DNA of 64,000 bases. Origin: Cladophialophora immunda. Taxonomy: Eukaryota; Ascomycota; Eurotiomycetes; Chaetothyriales; Herpotrichiellaceae. This document shows, one piece after another, positions 45,552 through 56,579 of the stretch. Each line of letters begins with the position of its first letter. The stretch's first letter is position 1. The translations under genes were made by a program, and so were the position numbers. A model generated the notes under the pieces. That model was not told where the DNA came from, made no database searches, and saw nothing but the letters and a program-made list of their open reading frames with translations. Location of the stretch: assembly GCF_000835495.1 (NCBI RefSeq), contig NW_015622543.1, forward strand, positions 1,906,239 to 1,970,238, read 5' to 3'.

Positions 45552-46824
45552 CGCCCGGCATATCAAGTCTTTGAACGGAGTTGGCGGCATTTGACAGAGG
45601 ACCACACGGATCTATGTTTACGGTAACGAGGGACGAATTGCACAGATATAGAGAGTCTGGATACAGCATTATTGCATTTGGAGGTGTCTGACAGTGTGGT
45701 TTGAGTTTGACCCGAAACAAGAGCACGTCTGCGGCTGACAGGCACAGGCTCAGGCATCGGGACTTTCTGGTAGGGATTCTCATTGCCGGGAGCATCGAGG
45801 TTTCCAACAGAGAACAGGCCGGATGCTTGGGCGGGAGTCAACTGGCACGTTGAGATTCAGCGATCGCTGGCATGTCTGATCGAAGTCTGCTTAGATCTAG
45901 CTACCTCGCCCTATCTTTACAAGGACCTAAAGCCCACTACTTTGCTCAATACTATGGATGAAAAATACAGGCCCATTTGTTGTCTGCTTGAGGGAGCATT
46001 AGGTGCTTACCAGTAGAAGAGAGTGCTAAGAGATGAGTGGCTCGGGAGGTGGTGGTGTAGTGAATATGTGTATGTCAGTCACGAGGCAGCGGGCCTTCAG
46101 GCTCTTCTGATCTCATCTCAGATCCCTCAGCTCGTGATTTCAGCCCCCCCTGAGGATATAGCAAGTCCACGGGGATAGCAACACGGATACCTCCCAAGAA
46201 TCGCTCTTCGAGAAAGTTCTTGGGAAGGGCATTTCGTCTCGCATTCGCCATCATAGTGTGGAAGAGTTTGAATGGTGCCTGGCCAGATTGCCGCCACGCT
46301 GACAACGATTGGTGCTGTTAATTGCAGGCCTCTGGGAAGTTGTCGCGTCATACATACAAGTACACAGCACAATAACAGCGAGGGGACCAACCGCCTCTCC
46401 GCCTCTCCGCCTGCCGGGGGCTTCCAAAGGTGTTGGATTGAAGGGTGCCTGCTGAATGTCGCCTGCAACGCGCAACCTTCCGTTTCTATTTGGCCGCCAA
46501 GAACCGAGTCGTCGGGCAGGTGCGAGCCCAGCTAGCAGTAGTGAGGCAGGAGTCGCGCCCACAGCGAAGGCAGCGCTCGCGGCCACCGTGACCGCAGCCC
46601 CCAAAGTCGCAGGCGCAGGCGCAGACGCAGGTGCATCACCACTGACGCTTTCGTCCCAAGATTTGGCCAACATCCACAACATCGATATCACTCCCCATCC
46701 TACTCACCCTCGCCCTCCGCGCAAGTCCCTCGACCTCGCTCTACAGACCTCTGCCAGAACCAGCATCGAATCCACCCGCTCCGATTTACTTCAAGATCCT
46801 CTTCCGCTGACCTTTGCCCCAACC
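45552..46824. other. Intergenic between gid7 and vps1
   Basis: 1.27 kb. An in-frame ATG at 46456 would extend vps1 by 123 residues through 46824. No other gene was supported. A short CTCTCCGCC repeat lies near 46390. Confidence 0.4.
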
Positions 46825-49198
46825 ATGGCGGCAACACCGGGGGGCTATTCGTAAGTTCCACGCCGCAGAGGTCAACAACTTCATGAAGCCGTGGCCCCTC
46901 TGACCATTTCTACAGAATTAACGTAAACGACCCGACCCTCATTTCCCTCGTCAACAAACTACAAGATGTCTTCACAACCGTCGGGGTATGTCGTCCACCA
47001 ATGCCATGATACTACAGTCGCCAGCTGTGCTGTTCGCCCAATCTGACCGTCTCTTTCCCAGGTCCAAAATCCCATCGATTTACCTCAGATTGTCGTTGTG
47101 GGTTCGCAATCCAGCGGCAAAAGCTCTGTTCTTGAGAACATAGTGGGAAGAGACTTGTAAGCACATTCTCCCGACTTCTTGTGCCGCGCCCTTCCAATCA
47201 CCCACTGACGCCTGTTCCAGTCTGCCTCGAGGGTCCGGAATCGTGACCCGCCGACCTCTCGTCCTACAATTGATCAACAGACCGGCCCCGGCCAAACTAC
47301 AGACAAATGGCGTCACCGAGGAAGAGATGAAGAAGACTACCGACAGTCAAGCCAATGTGGATGAATGGGGAGAGTTTCTTCATCTACCGGGTCAGAAATT
47401 CCATGACTTCAATAAAATCCGGGATGAAATTGTCAAGGAAACAGAGGCGAAGGCAGGCCGAAATGTCGGCATCTCACCACAGCCCATCAACTTGCGGATA
47501 TACTCGCCTAACGTTCTCACTCTCACATTGGTCGACTTGCCTGGCTTGACAAAGGTGCCCGTGGGTGATCAGCCACGAGATATCGAGAAACAGATCAAGG
47601 AGATGGTTCTCAAGCAAATCCAAAAGCCCAATGCCATCATCCTGGCAGTCACGGCTGCGAACGTTGATTTGGCCAATTCAGACGGTCTCAAACTCGCTCG
47701 GGAAGTCGACCCCGAAGGTCAGAGAACGATCGGTGTCCTGACAAAGATCGATCTCATGGACGCGGGCACGGACGTGGTCGATATCCTTGCTGGCCGAATC
47801 ATCCCACTCAGGCTGGGCTACGTCCCTGTCGTCAATCGAGGCCAACGTGATATTGAGAACAAGAAGCGGATAGATTTGGCCTTGAAAGCGGAAAAGGAAT
47901 TCTTCGAAAACCATCCTTCTTACCGAAACAAAGCTTCATACTGCGGCACTCCGTATTTGGCCCGGAAACTCAACCTGATTCTCATGATGCACATCAAACA
48001 GACGCTGCCAGACATCAAGACCCGCATTGCGAGCTCCCTGCAGAAGTACAGCCAAGAATTGGAGCAGCTGGGTGCCGGCGACCTACTTGGGAACAACAGC
48101 TCAAATATCATCCTCAACATCATTACCGAATTTGCCAACGAATACCGGACTGTGCTAGACGGAAATAGTGCCGAACTGTCGAGCAACGAACTCTCGGGTG
48201 GTGCTAGAATTTCTTTTGTTTACCACGAGCTGTACTCGAATGGTATCAAGGCTATCGACCCGTTCGACCAGGTCAAAGATATCGATATTCGAACGATACT
48301 ATACAATTCGTCTGGTTCCTCCCCGGCTCTCTTCGTCGGCACCACGGCTTTTGAACTCATTGTGAAGCAACAAATTCGACGGTTAGAGGAACCGTCATTG
48401 AAATGCGTTTCGCTGGTTTATGACGAACTGGTCCGCATTTTGAGTCAACTGCTGCAGAAACAATTGTTCCGAAGATATCCTCAACTCAAAGAGAAATTCC
48501 ACGGCGTCGTCATATCCTTCTTCCGGAAATCAATGGAGCCGACGAACAAGCTGGTCAAAGACCTGGTTGCAATGGAAGCTTGCTACATCAACACGGGCCA
48601 CCCCGATTTTCTCAATGGCCACCGTGCGATGGCCATTGTGAACGACCGGCATAACGCCAACAAGCCGACTCAAGTCGACCCCAAAACGGGTAAGCCTTTG
48701 CCGCCACAGGTGCCGCCGCGGGCAGCATCACCCAGCTTGCCTACGGACGGCTCGGACCAAAACTCCGGTTTCTTTGGGTCTTTCTTCGCCAGTAAGAATA
48801 AGAAGAAGATGGCTGCCATGGAACCGCCCCCGGCGACACTCAAAGCTAGCGGAACACTATCCGAGCGTGAGAACCAGGAAGTGGAGGTCATCAAGCTGTT
48901 GATCAATAGTTACTTCAACATTGTTCGAAGGACAATGATCGACATGGTACCGAAAGCGATTATGCTCACCCTCGTGCAGTAAGTGTCACTGGATTCAGGC
49001 ATCGATTTCAAGCGCTGACCAATGAATAGGTTCACCAAAGACGAAATGCAACGAGAATTGCTTGAGCAACTCTACCGAGCGCAGGAACTCGACGACCTTC
49101 TTAAGGAGAGCGACTACACTATCAGACGACGCAAGGAGTGTCTCCAAATGGTGGAAAGTCTGAGCAAAGCCAGCGAGATTGTCAGCCAAGTGCAGTAG
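46825..49198 (+). CDS. vps1: Dynamin-like GTPase Vps1
   Basis: Vps1 drives membrane scission in Golgi-to-vacuole sorting, endocytosis and peroxisome division. Exons are 46825-46850, 46916-46985, 47062-47156, 47221-48978 and 49030-49198, giving 705 residues. Motifs: [21 protein letters not shown]-loop GSQSSGKSS, the [13 protein letters not shown] switch I region (Thr of RGxxTRRP), DLPGLTK and [11 protein letters not shown]. The middle domain follows, then a Pro/Ser/Lys-rich insert ([26 protein letters not shown]) in place of a PH domain. The GTPase effector domain ([20 protein letters not shown]) ends the protein. [17 protein letters not shown] and [20 protein letters not shown] favour Vps1 over Dnm1. 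The first exon is only 26 coding bases. Confidence 0.94.
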
Positions 49199-50129
49199 AA
49201 TGGCCAGTGATAGCAGGCATCTCACGCAGCATTCCTGTCTCCGACAGAAGAGCAAACCGAAGATTGTCTCTCTGATGTGTGATTGGAAATGAGGCCGCAT
49301 ACAGAGCCGCGTAGAATGCTGGAGGAGAGACTGCCCTAATGGCATACCACGCAGACGCAACGGCAGGACGGGTGGCAGCCGGACAACCCGGTCCTTTGAC
49401 CCGTGTTTTACAGCAATCCGCTTCAGCAGTTATGATACCACAATCTCACCGGACCCCTTTCCTGGAGCGATTTGGATTTGGCACCGAAGTTTAGATTAGA
49501 ATGCGACTTGACGCGGAACCCTCTACGAAACCGACATCAGTGACGGCACCGACGGTGGCGGGTGTCGGTAGGAACAGATGAGACAAAGAGCAATTAATGG
49601 GAACGGCTGGCAAGCGAGGCAGATTGGAGTCCATGTAGGTCTCGCCAGCTAGGCGTTCTAGGATACAGATGGACTGCCTACGGCAAGAATGACATTCATT
49701 CGATTTCTATCTCTCAATTGAACAATTGGTCGCCGGACTAAAAGCGACGCATTTCGGGCCACAGCCTTGTGCTCCGCTGGTGGACGATCTGCGTCATCGC
49801 TTGGCGAGGCAAGGCTGGGGTCCCCTCAAGATTTCCGGTCCACGCTCACAAACACCCTTTACCTCGTAGCTTGTACAAAATGTGAAAGATGAACCGTCAG
49901 GAGTGAGAGCGTTGCCTCAACCAATTGATGTCACATAGCCAAAGGAGTCGCGTGAAACACCATTTCTGCACACCAGATCAATGGTGGTCCAAATTCAATC
50001 GCTCCCACCTCAATACCAATGCCCTGGGTCGGTGAATGCCGGACCAGCTCTTGAACTCATTCTCCGACGTCTCAATCCCCCTACCTGATACAGAGATTGA
50101 TCTCTACCATTACGCACGCCACCGGTGTC
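49199..50129. other. Intergenic between vps1 and hypothetical gene
   Basis: 930 bp with no supported frame or repeat. Holds the vps1 3' UTR and the next gene's promoter. Confidence 0.4.
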
Positions 50130-51125
50130 ATGACTGGACGATATATTCCCCCCGCTCTCCGCGCGAGAGGTGGTCAGGAACTTGACAAGGCCCAAGACAG
50201 CGAGCAAGGCTCTGGCTCCACGCCCTCGGGCCCGCGCGGAGGGAACAGTCGACCCCTGGCTACCAGATCGGACGCTCTTCCGGACGGAGATCTCTGTTCT
50301 TTGAAGGAAATTGAACGCCATTTCTGGCCAGACCCGGGACAAGAAACCTCGGAGGCTAAACAGAAGACGTTGCACGATTCGGCTGCGACGCCCGGAGAGC
50401 TAAGTTACGTGCTGCTGTTCAAGGACGCGAACCCGCGGTGGCAGGACGATGGGATCATCTTTACGAAGTCGAGTCTGGAGCTGTTGCCGGCTGAGCTTGC
50501 AGATACGGCCAAGCAGCAGGGTGCTACGGATGGAACTGCGGCTGAACATCGCAACACTGGTTCAACCTCCAATGGCAGCGGTCACATGAAGAACGGTGGC
50601 GACGAGGCAGTTGGACAAGAGCATGGAGGAGTCAAACAGGACGACAAGTTGGCGTCTGCTCCCCCCACCCAGGCCGACGACTCACAGCATCTAGGGGAAG
50701 GACAACGCCAACGCCCCGTCGCAGTCTTCAGCCAACTCCGCCGCTCTTCCACCGATTCGTCCCGCCACTTCAACTTCGCGGGCTACTACCGCATCGTCCA
50801 CCTGAGTTTCCTCCCACCCCACTCCGCCGAACTGGTGCGCATGCTGGAGCAGAAGTGGAGCTCGAAGAACCCGCGCACGGGCCAGGTCAGGCAGAGACAG
50901 AGAGACGCGAGTGCGTGGCAGGAGTCCCTGAAGATGCGGTGGGCGGTGGTCAAGTTTGAGAGGGACGAGGAGGCGATGCAGAGTCTGGGGCCGGTGAAGG
51001 TCGAGAGGCTGGAAGATGACGATGACGAGGGGGTTCGAGGTGGTGGGGAAAAGAGCGGCAGGAGGATGAGTGGGCGGGAGAGGAAGGGGGTGAATGAGTT
51101 GTTGCGGGAGCTGAGGATGGGGTGA
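50130..51125 (+). CDS. Conserved-looking fungal hypothetical protein
   Basis: A 331-residue single-exon protein that I do not recognise. It starts MTGRYIPPALRARGG, a short motif also seen at the N-termini of several RNA-associated fungal proteins. Two ordered-looking blocks are separated by a polar, low-complexity linker (about 130-200). The first is SLKEIERHFWP plus YVLLFKDANPRWQDDGIIFT; the second is FNFAGYYRIVHLSFLPPHSA, MLEQKW and LKMRWAVVKFERDE. The C-terminus is charged and ends LLRELRMG. The tripartite pattern and regular codon use argue for a real gene. No function is assigned. The stop lies 40 bp from the GA microsatellite. Confidence 0.7.
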   Translation: MTGRYIPPALRARGGQELDKAQDSEQGSGSTPSGPRGGNSRPLATRSDALPDGDLCSLKEIERHFWPDPGQETSEAKQKTLHDSAATPGELSYVLLFKDANPRWQDDGIIFTKSSLELLPAELADTAKQQGATDGTAAEHRNTGSTSNGSGHMKNGGDEAVGQEHGGVKQDDKLASAPPTQADDSQHLGEGQRQRPVAVFSQLRRSSTDSSRHFNFAGYYRIVHLSFLPPHSAELVRMLEQKWSSKNPRTGQVRQRQRDASAWQESLKMRWAVVKFERDEEAMQSLGPVKVERLEDDDDEGVRGGGEKSGRRMSGRERKGVNELLRELRMG

Positions 51126-51162
51126 CGAGGCGAAGAAAGAGGAGAATGCCGGAGAGCAAGGA

Positions 51163-51164
<2 letters not shown>

Positions 51165-51245
<81 letters not shown>
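51165..51245. repeat. (GA)n dinucleotide microsatellite, about 40 units
   Basis: 81 bp of uninterrupted AG/GA just downstream of the hypothetical gene's stop, probably within its 3' UTR. It reads as Ser-Leu repeats on the minus strand, which I take as a shadow. Length is likely polymorphic. Confidence 0.97.
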
Positions 51246-51246
<1 letters not shown>

Positions 51247-51560
51247 GCTTGACAGCGGCGCAGAGGAGTGAGAGCGCCGGCATGCATGAACTTCTCAGGA
51301 AGCAATTCCGAACAACCCGCCTGCTCGTGCGTGTGCAACTGCGAGCATGGCAGCCCGCCTGGCCGGCCAGCCAGCCAGTCAGGATTAATTACGGGAGAAT
51401 GGGAATGCGAGCTCGATGGGATTCTAGCCAGGGACATCGATCAATCAGCGTGGAAAAGGGCCTGGAACGAACAACGGCGTTGGGCGATGGTGGTTTGTCT
51501 ACGAAGTACTGTACTTTTCCCGCACTTGTACCACGGGCACTCCCAACGATTTCAATCCGG

Positions 51561-51592
51561 TATGCTTGGTATACTTGGTATACTTGGTATGC
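51561..51592. repeat. Short tandem repeat, 10-bp unit TTGGTATACT
   Basis: About three copies of a TTGGTATACT-like unit (TATGCTTGG, TATACTTGG, TATACTTGG, TATGC). Confidence 0.8.
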
Positions 51593-52427
51593 TATGTGCT
51601 TGCATGTAAGCCCTTCTTCGTCCCCCATTTCATGACGCCTTTACGCATGTTGCTGGCGAGGATTCCTCCATCCAAATCAAAGCCCCAGGGAAGCAAGAGT
51701 TAAGGATATCAAACATGGTTGAGTCTACATATCTACAGTACCTACTCCTGAATACCCACGCATCCTTTCTCGCGGAAACCCAGCCCAATGGCCTATCGAT
51801 CTCCCTCCGTATCAGTAGTGCTATCTATCCTGCTCTGTCCCCGTCCCCGCCCCCGCCCCCGTTTCCATTCCGCTCTACTTGGACAAGTATGATTCCATCT
51901 CCTTCTATTTCCACTTCCACTTCCACTTCCACCTTATTCTCTTCTGTTTCTTCTTCGCCTTCTCTCTTCCTCTTCCTCTTCCTCTTCCCCGTCCACATAT
52001 GCCAGGTTCACGGTTCACCACGCATCAAGGATCTAGGTTCATATCCAGACCCTACTTGGTATACCATTCCGCCATACCCCGGGGTCCCCGAATCCCTCGC
52101 CATTCGCCATCAGGTCAAGGACTTCGTACCAAAGCAAACAAAGCGTCGAAAGCGCCGGGTGGGGCTGGAAGGGCTGGGAACGTTCTCCGGATTGGAAACG
52201 GACATGTGAGGATTCCCTGGAGTGGCCGGGGCAAAGCGTGGGCAAGGAGAGGCTGTGGAAACCCTGGTGAGCTGTGGACCACGGTGTGGAACGTGGGACG
52301 CAGTGCACGGACCACCGTCCATCGTACAGAGTCCTCGTAAGGACCATGTGAGTGTCACTGCAAAAACCTAATGTAGAGTGACATCATTCCATCATCACCC
52401 GCACGTGGGAAGATGGGGACATGGCGC

Positions 52428-52471
52428 GATGGTAGGATGGTGAGATGGTGAGATGGTGAGATGGTGGGATG
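52428..52471. repeat. Tandem repeat, 8-bp unit GATGGTGA
   Basis: About five copies of GATGGTGA with one or two variants at the ends. Confidence 0.85.
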
Positions 52472-52972
52472 AAATGCATCCCCAGCTTCGTGTTCACCGT
52501 GAGACTGTTACCAAGATGAGCACCGCAAACCATTCAATGTCCAAATAGATTGCTATATCATTCTGTCTGAAAGATAGCCGCAGAGCCTGTTCCGCAAGCC
52601 CTGCCGGCGACGTTGTACATACAACAATACACTGTTGTCCGTATGCAAGAGTCGCGAAGATGTCAACAAGATAAAAGATGCCGGTGACCCTCGTAGTCCA
52701 CCGTGGGGTATCAATGCAAATGAGTGAAAGCAGATGAAAAGGTTCCTTCCCAGCCGTTGGATGCAAAATCCCTTCAACACCCTGCCATGGGTTACCGTTG
52801 CCCATGACTGGATCAGCCCTGCATGCAACCCTCTGAAAATATGCCGTGAAATTGCGCCGTCAATATGTCCTCTGTAATGTTTCCTGTCCCTTTGATCCGA
52901 TTAACTCTTCCACATGTTGCCGCTACCAGGTCTCATTTCTCCTCGAATCCTCAATCGCAACAATGATGGCTC

Positions 52973-54715
52973 TCAGACTCCGAAAATGCGCTTCTCGACA
53001 GGGAGGGTTGCCTCGTATTCAGCAACTTCTCTCCGGAGTGCCAAACGATGAGCTTGCGGAAACCGGTCAACGTAAGACTGCGGGATGCTCTGTTGCGTCA
53101 TGTCCTCAACCCAGCCCCATTTCTTGAAGGTCGTGTACATTTTGCTGAGCTTGTTGACATCCACATTGCCAAACAATTGAAACTGGGCCTTGCCGACATT
53201 CAAAACCTTGAACTTGGGATTGTTCTCGCCGAGCTTCTCAAGGTTGTATTCCACAAACAATGCAAGGCCGATGAAGCACCGCGCCTTCTGGCACTTGTAC
53301 AAGTCGGAGCTCATGGCCAAAAGTTTGCAGAGCTTGACCTCTTCGGGATGCAAACCTGCACAGTCGCCAATGTCTTGAAGCTCTCGGATGTCCTTCAGTT
53401 CTTCTGCCGTGAACTCGCACGGAGACAGATGGATTTCCGGTCCATTCTCCGGCAGAATTGCGTCTTTGAAGGCCTCGTAGTTGATTTTGTCTTCGGAGCG
53501 TCTGTTGAGAGTGTCTTTGATGTTTCGGCAGAGTGTCTCGCTTGGACCCCTCGGCTTGTCCGAATTGCGGTTTCTGGTGTTCTTCGACTTGGTATCCGAA
53601 CTTCGCCGTGTCGGCTTGAGTTTGCTGTCCGAGACCACCTTTTGCTTCTTGACGCTCTTGATGGACTCAACCTCCTCTGCCTCCTTGGCTGCGACAGTCT
53701 TTACCTCGACAGTACGGGGTTCTTCGTCTTCTTCGTCCGCATATCTGCGCTTCACTCCTCTGGTTCGACTGAGCGGTTCTTCGGCAAGCTTCAACGTAGC
53801 AACTGCGATATCCACCTTCTTTTCTTGAGGAGAGGCAACTGCAGTGGGACGAGGAGGTGGTCGCTCGCTGGCTTTAGCGGGCCTTGGTTTGACGCCAAGT
53901 TTAGCTAGAACACTAGACCTGGAGACACGTTGAAGAGACGAGTCTTCGGGGATCCACTCCATACAAGATGCGTTGCCGCCGTAAAGATACTTCCTGATGT
54001 CCATCAGAACCGAGTCCATGTCGTCAATCGGGTATTTTTTCAGAAGTCCCGCAAACGCCAACCGCTTAATGCCATTCCATGGCCCTGGTGAGCAGGACGT
54101 GGGGTCCAATACCGTGTCAGCTCCAAGTCCAGGCTCATACCAGCTAATGCGGTACTCGAGGAGGCGGTCCACTCTCCTGGCAAGCTCATCTCCACGAACC
54201 CAGCGTTGCTCTTCGGGGATAGGCCGGTCATCAAGATGATAGAGGAAATCGGAACACTTGTTACGGAACAGTGCGAATCGCTTAAGAATGAGGTCGTAAT
54301 CTCGACATGACAAGTGAATCGCCTCAGCATAATCGCTGTCCGAGAGGTCGGTGGGTGGAAGGATCGGCTGTGGGACCAAAACAGGTTCGGAATCAAAGAG
54401 GCCTTGGACGGGAAGCGACGAGGATTGAGAAGAGCTTCGCGACAACGTGGGAGTTGGTGGGAGAACTTCCGACTTGTCAACCACAAGCACAGGGTCGTCG
54501 CTCTTGTGTCCTGGAGAAGCAATGGCGTTGAAGTCGTGCTCTGGTGGGTCGGGAGGTGTGATCAACGGGTTCTGGTTGAGTGCGGCCATGTTGGTCCTGA
54601 ATGTAGAAGGTAGGCTGGCTCTCTCCTTGGACGGGACGACGACTTCAGAAGCCATGTTCGTCTGGTCGGACGGGGATGAGTCGAGGAGAATTTCGGGCTC
54701 TGGGTCCCCACGCAT
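52973..54715 (-). CDS. SWIRM-domain protein, Fun19/Laf-like
   Basis: The C-terminal 100 residues form a SWIRM domain, a chromatin-associated helical fold. It has HLSPCEFTAEELKDIRELQ, then LCKLLAMSSDLYKCQKARCF and FGNVDVNKLSKMYTTFKKWG. In yeasts such single-SWIRM proteins (Fun19, Laf1/Laf2) are linked to histone deacetylase complexes. A helical middle block (RDYDLILKRFALFRNKCSDF; RVDRLLEYRISWYEPGLG) and a long basic/acidic linker precede it. The start is uncertain: the same frame is open to 55399, with in-frame ATGs at 54715 (MRGDPEPEIL), 54655 and 54589. I use 54715 (581 residues); the region above looks like leader sequence. Single exon as read. It diverges from the DJ-1-family gene. Confidence 0.75.
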   Translation of the reverse strand: MRGDPEPEILLDSSPSDQTNMASEVVVPSKERASLPSTFRTNMAALNQNPLITPPDPPEHDFNAIASPGHKSDDPVLVVDKSEVLPPTPTLSRSSSQSSSLPVQGLFDSEPVLVPQPILPPTDLSDSDYAEAIHLSCRDYDLILKRFALFRNKCSDFLYHLDDRPIPEEQRWVRGDELARRVDRLLEYRISWYEPGLGADTVLDPTSCSPGPWNGIKRLAFAGLLKKYPIDDMDSVLMDIRKYLYGGNASCMEWIPEDSSLQRVSRSSVLAKLGVKPRPAKASERPPPRPTAVASPQEKKVDIAVATLKLAEEPLSRTRGVKRRYADEEDEEPRTVEVKTVAAKEAEEVESIKSVKKQKVVSDSKLKPTRRSSDTKSKNTRNRNSDKPRGPSETLCRNIKDTLNRRSEDKINYEAFKDAILPENGPEIHLSPCEFTAEELKDIRELQDIGDCAGLHPEEVKLCKLLAMSSDLYKCQKARCFIGLALFVEYNLEKLGENNPKFKVLNVGKAQFQLFGNVDVNKLSKMYTTFKKWGWVEDMTQQSIPQSYVDRFPQAHRLALRREVAEYEATLPVEKRIFGV

Positions 54716-55641
54716 GTGTGATGTCTGATCCACCTCTTTCTGATTAACAGATTGCGGCCGGGGAACGATGGGACTGAGCGGGGGAGAGGGGATTGATATT
54801 TTATGCTGCGCCGTCGCGAGATCGGAGGTCCTCGTGGTAAAGGTCCTCGTCGTTGCAAGGGTTCGTTCGCGGATCCCAAAGTTGGGAATGTTTTGAGTTT
54901 GTAGTTCCGTCGGTTCGATCGCTGCGCTCTGGAGGTGAGTCAAAGGGTAGAGGCGCAACAATGTCCTGGACTCAGAGGGGTGGCTCAAGGTTGGTAAAAA
55001 CGTGTGCTGATAAATGGCGAACAGTAAGATACTTGTAGTCAAACAGATGGTTCCCGGCGGCAGCAACCAACTCAATAGAGCGATGAATGATATAGGGTCA
55101 GTATGTGAGTACAATGGATGTTTGTGACTATTGAATGGGTCAATGGAGAGATTCAATGGGGAAGGACAATTGGGAAAGAACAATGGGTGATGGTAAAATG
55201 GTATGAATAGCAGGTGCGGCAGCGAGTGAAGGCGGCGGCGGCGCGGCAGGCAGAAAACATGGCAGTGTAGAGTAATCCGAGCACCGGGCCATTGATAGGA
55301 TGAATCAGGATATGCGTCATTCTCAGGTGGTACTACGGGAGGCAAAAAGCAGTGAAGGTCAGGCAAACAGATTGAACAATCAAGTGTTTGGTTCACCACC
55401 GAGACCTTGTGATTTGGTGAGCATGGCCTGGCGAGTGGTGGCGGGAATGCGGGATCAGGCGGTGGTTTACTTCTTAGTCAAGCAGAAGCGGGAGTCAGGC
55501 AGTCAGAAGTTGGCGGATGAAGAGGGGGGCGACGCATAAAAAAGCATCAGGAGCCGCGCCCGAGTCCAGACAAGGTTCCAGGCAGAGAAGGAAGACCATG
55601 GTTCGCATTGGAAGCAACAAGAAGGAAGATCCAGCAGTCAG

Positions 55642-55665
55642 GTGGCAGAGTGGCAGAGTGGCAGA
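55642..55665. repeat. Tandem repeat, 8-bp unit GTGGCAGA, three copies
   Basis: Three perfect consecutive copies of GTGGCAGA. Confidence 0.85.
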
Positions 55666-56453
55666 GGTCACCAAGGTGTGGCAGTGGAAAGAGGAGGAAG
55701 AGAGGAAGAGAGAATAAACGCAGAGAATACGTGTGTGGCGGACAGAGGCAGAAGTTTCCTCCTTGGCACGGCGGCGACGGCGTTAGCGGTGCCAGTTGAG
55801 TCAGACGACGACCAGACAGCGGGCCGTGATTGGCGGGATCTCGATCGAAACTGCTGGATCGCACAGGCCCAACGCACTAGTCCCAGTACGGCGATTGCAG
55901 CTCGTGACTGGGACTCGGTGGGCACGGCAAGTTCCGGAACAACACTATATCCGATGACCCGGCCAGGCTCCTATAAACTGGTCACATCCCCCCCTCCAGT
56001 TTCCAGCATGGAGGAGGAGAGGAGGAGAGGAGGGTGGCTTGGATATTTCTTGTGGCATTTGGGGATTATTTGTTTGTTACTTGTACGGACGTCATTGTTT
56101 ATTTGTTTTGCATGACGCTGGCACACTGGCCACAGAGTACACGGATATTATGGTTGAGCCTAGGCAAATTCCGACAACCTACCTACGTACCTATGGAACC
56201 AAAACACGCTCACAGCGCCCTCTCCACCAAACACCCTGCCGTCCAAAGGGCGTTCCATTCACGTGGCTACTTGGCACCTTGCTTCCCTCCCCATAACCTT
56301 TTGTGAACCTCGCACTCACACGGTGTAATATTTCTCCTCGGGACCATGACAGATACGGCATTCCTTGACTGAATTGGTAATTTGGACCAACCTGGCACCC
56401 CCTCCGACCGCATCGTTTCCCCTCCTCCGCATTTGTCCTGGATTATGCATCTC

Positions 56454-56460
56454 TATATAA
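56454..56460 (+). promoter_or_regulatory. TATA box of the DJ-1-family gene
   Basis: TATATAA lies 126 bp upstream of the ATG at 56580, a normal spacing for a fungal TATA promoter. It suggests regulated rather than constitutive expression. Confidence 0.55.
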
Positions 56461-56579
56461 ACTGACAAGAGCCCTGGAAGCCGTTCCAGGAAGTTGTGTA
56501 AGTTTCGTTCACCCCATTGAGTGCACTAACTTCAAGTTCCCCGTTCCCCCGTTTCTGCCACTACCAACATCCTTCTACC

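Larger units (their letters stand above)
51126..52972. other. Low-complexity convergent intergenic region
   Basis: 1.85 kb between the hypothetical gene and the SWIRM gene. Besides the GA tract it holds several short tandem repeats listed separately and a pyrimidine-rich tract at about 51830-51995. A 164-codon plus-strand frame (51715-52209) is mostly Ser/Pro/Phe/Leu low complexity and I reject it as a gene. Confidence 0.5.
54716..56579. other. Divergent intergenic region, SWIRM gene / DJ-1-family gene
   Basis: 1.86 kb. The part up to 55399 is in frame with the SWIRM gene but looks like leader. A short tandem repeat and a TATA box are listed separately. No other gene is supported. Confidence 0.45.

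Noticed and set aside
47221..49198. Assignment of the dynamin gene to Dnm1
   Set aside because: The [19 protein letters not shown] and [17 protein letters not shown] segments match Vps1 rather than Dnm1.
51249..51437. Ser-Leu repeat proteins read from the GA tract
   Set aside because: Produced only by translation of a dinucleotide repeat on the antisense strand.
51715..52209. 164-codon plus-strand frame downstream of the GA tract
   Set aside because: Made of Ser/Pro/Phe/Leu low-complexity from pyrimidine repeats; no domain or start context.
54716..55399. Upstream extension of the SWIRM protein including a hydrophobic stretch
   Set aside because: Composition looks like leader sequence and family members do not carry a membrane segment there.
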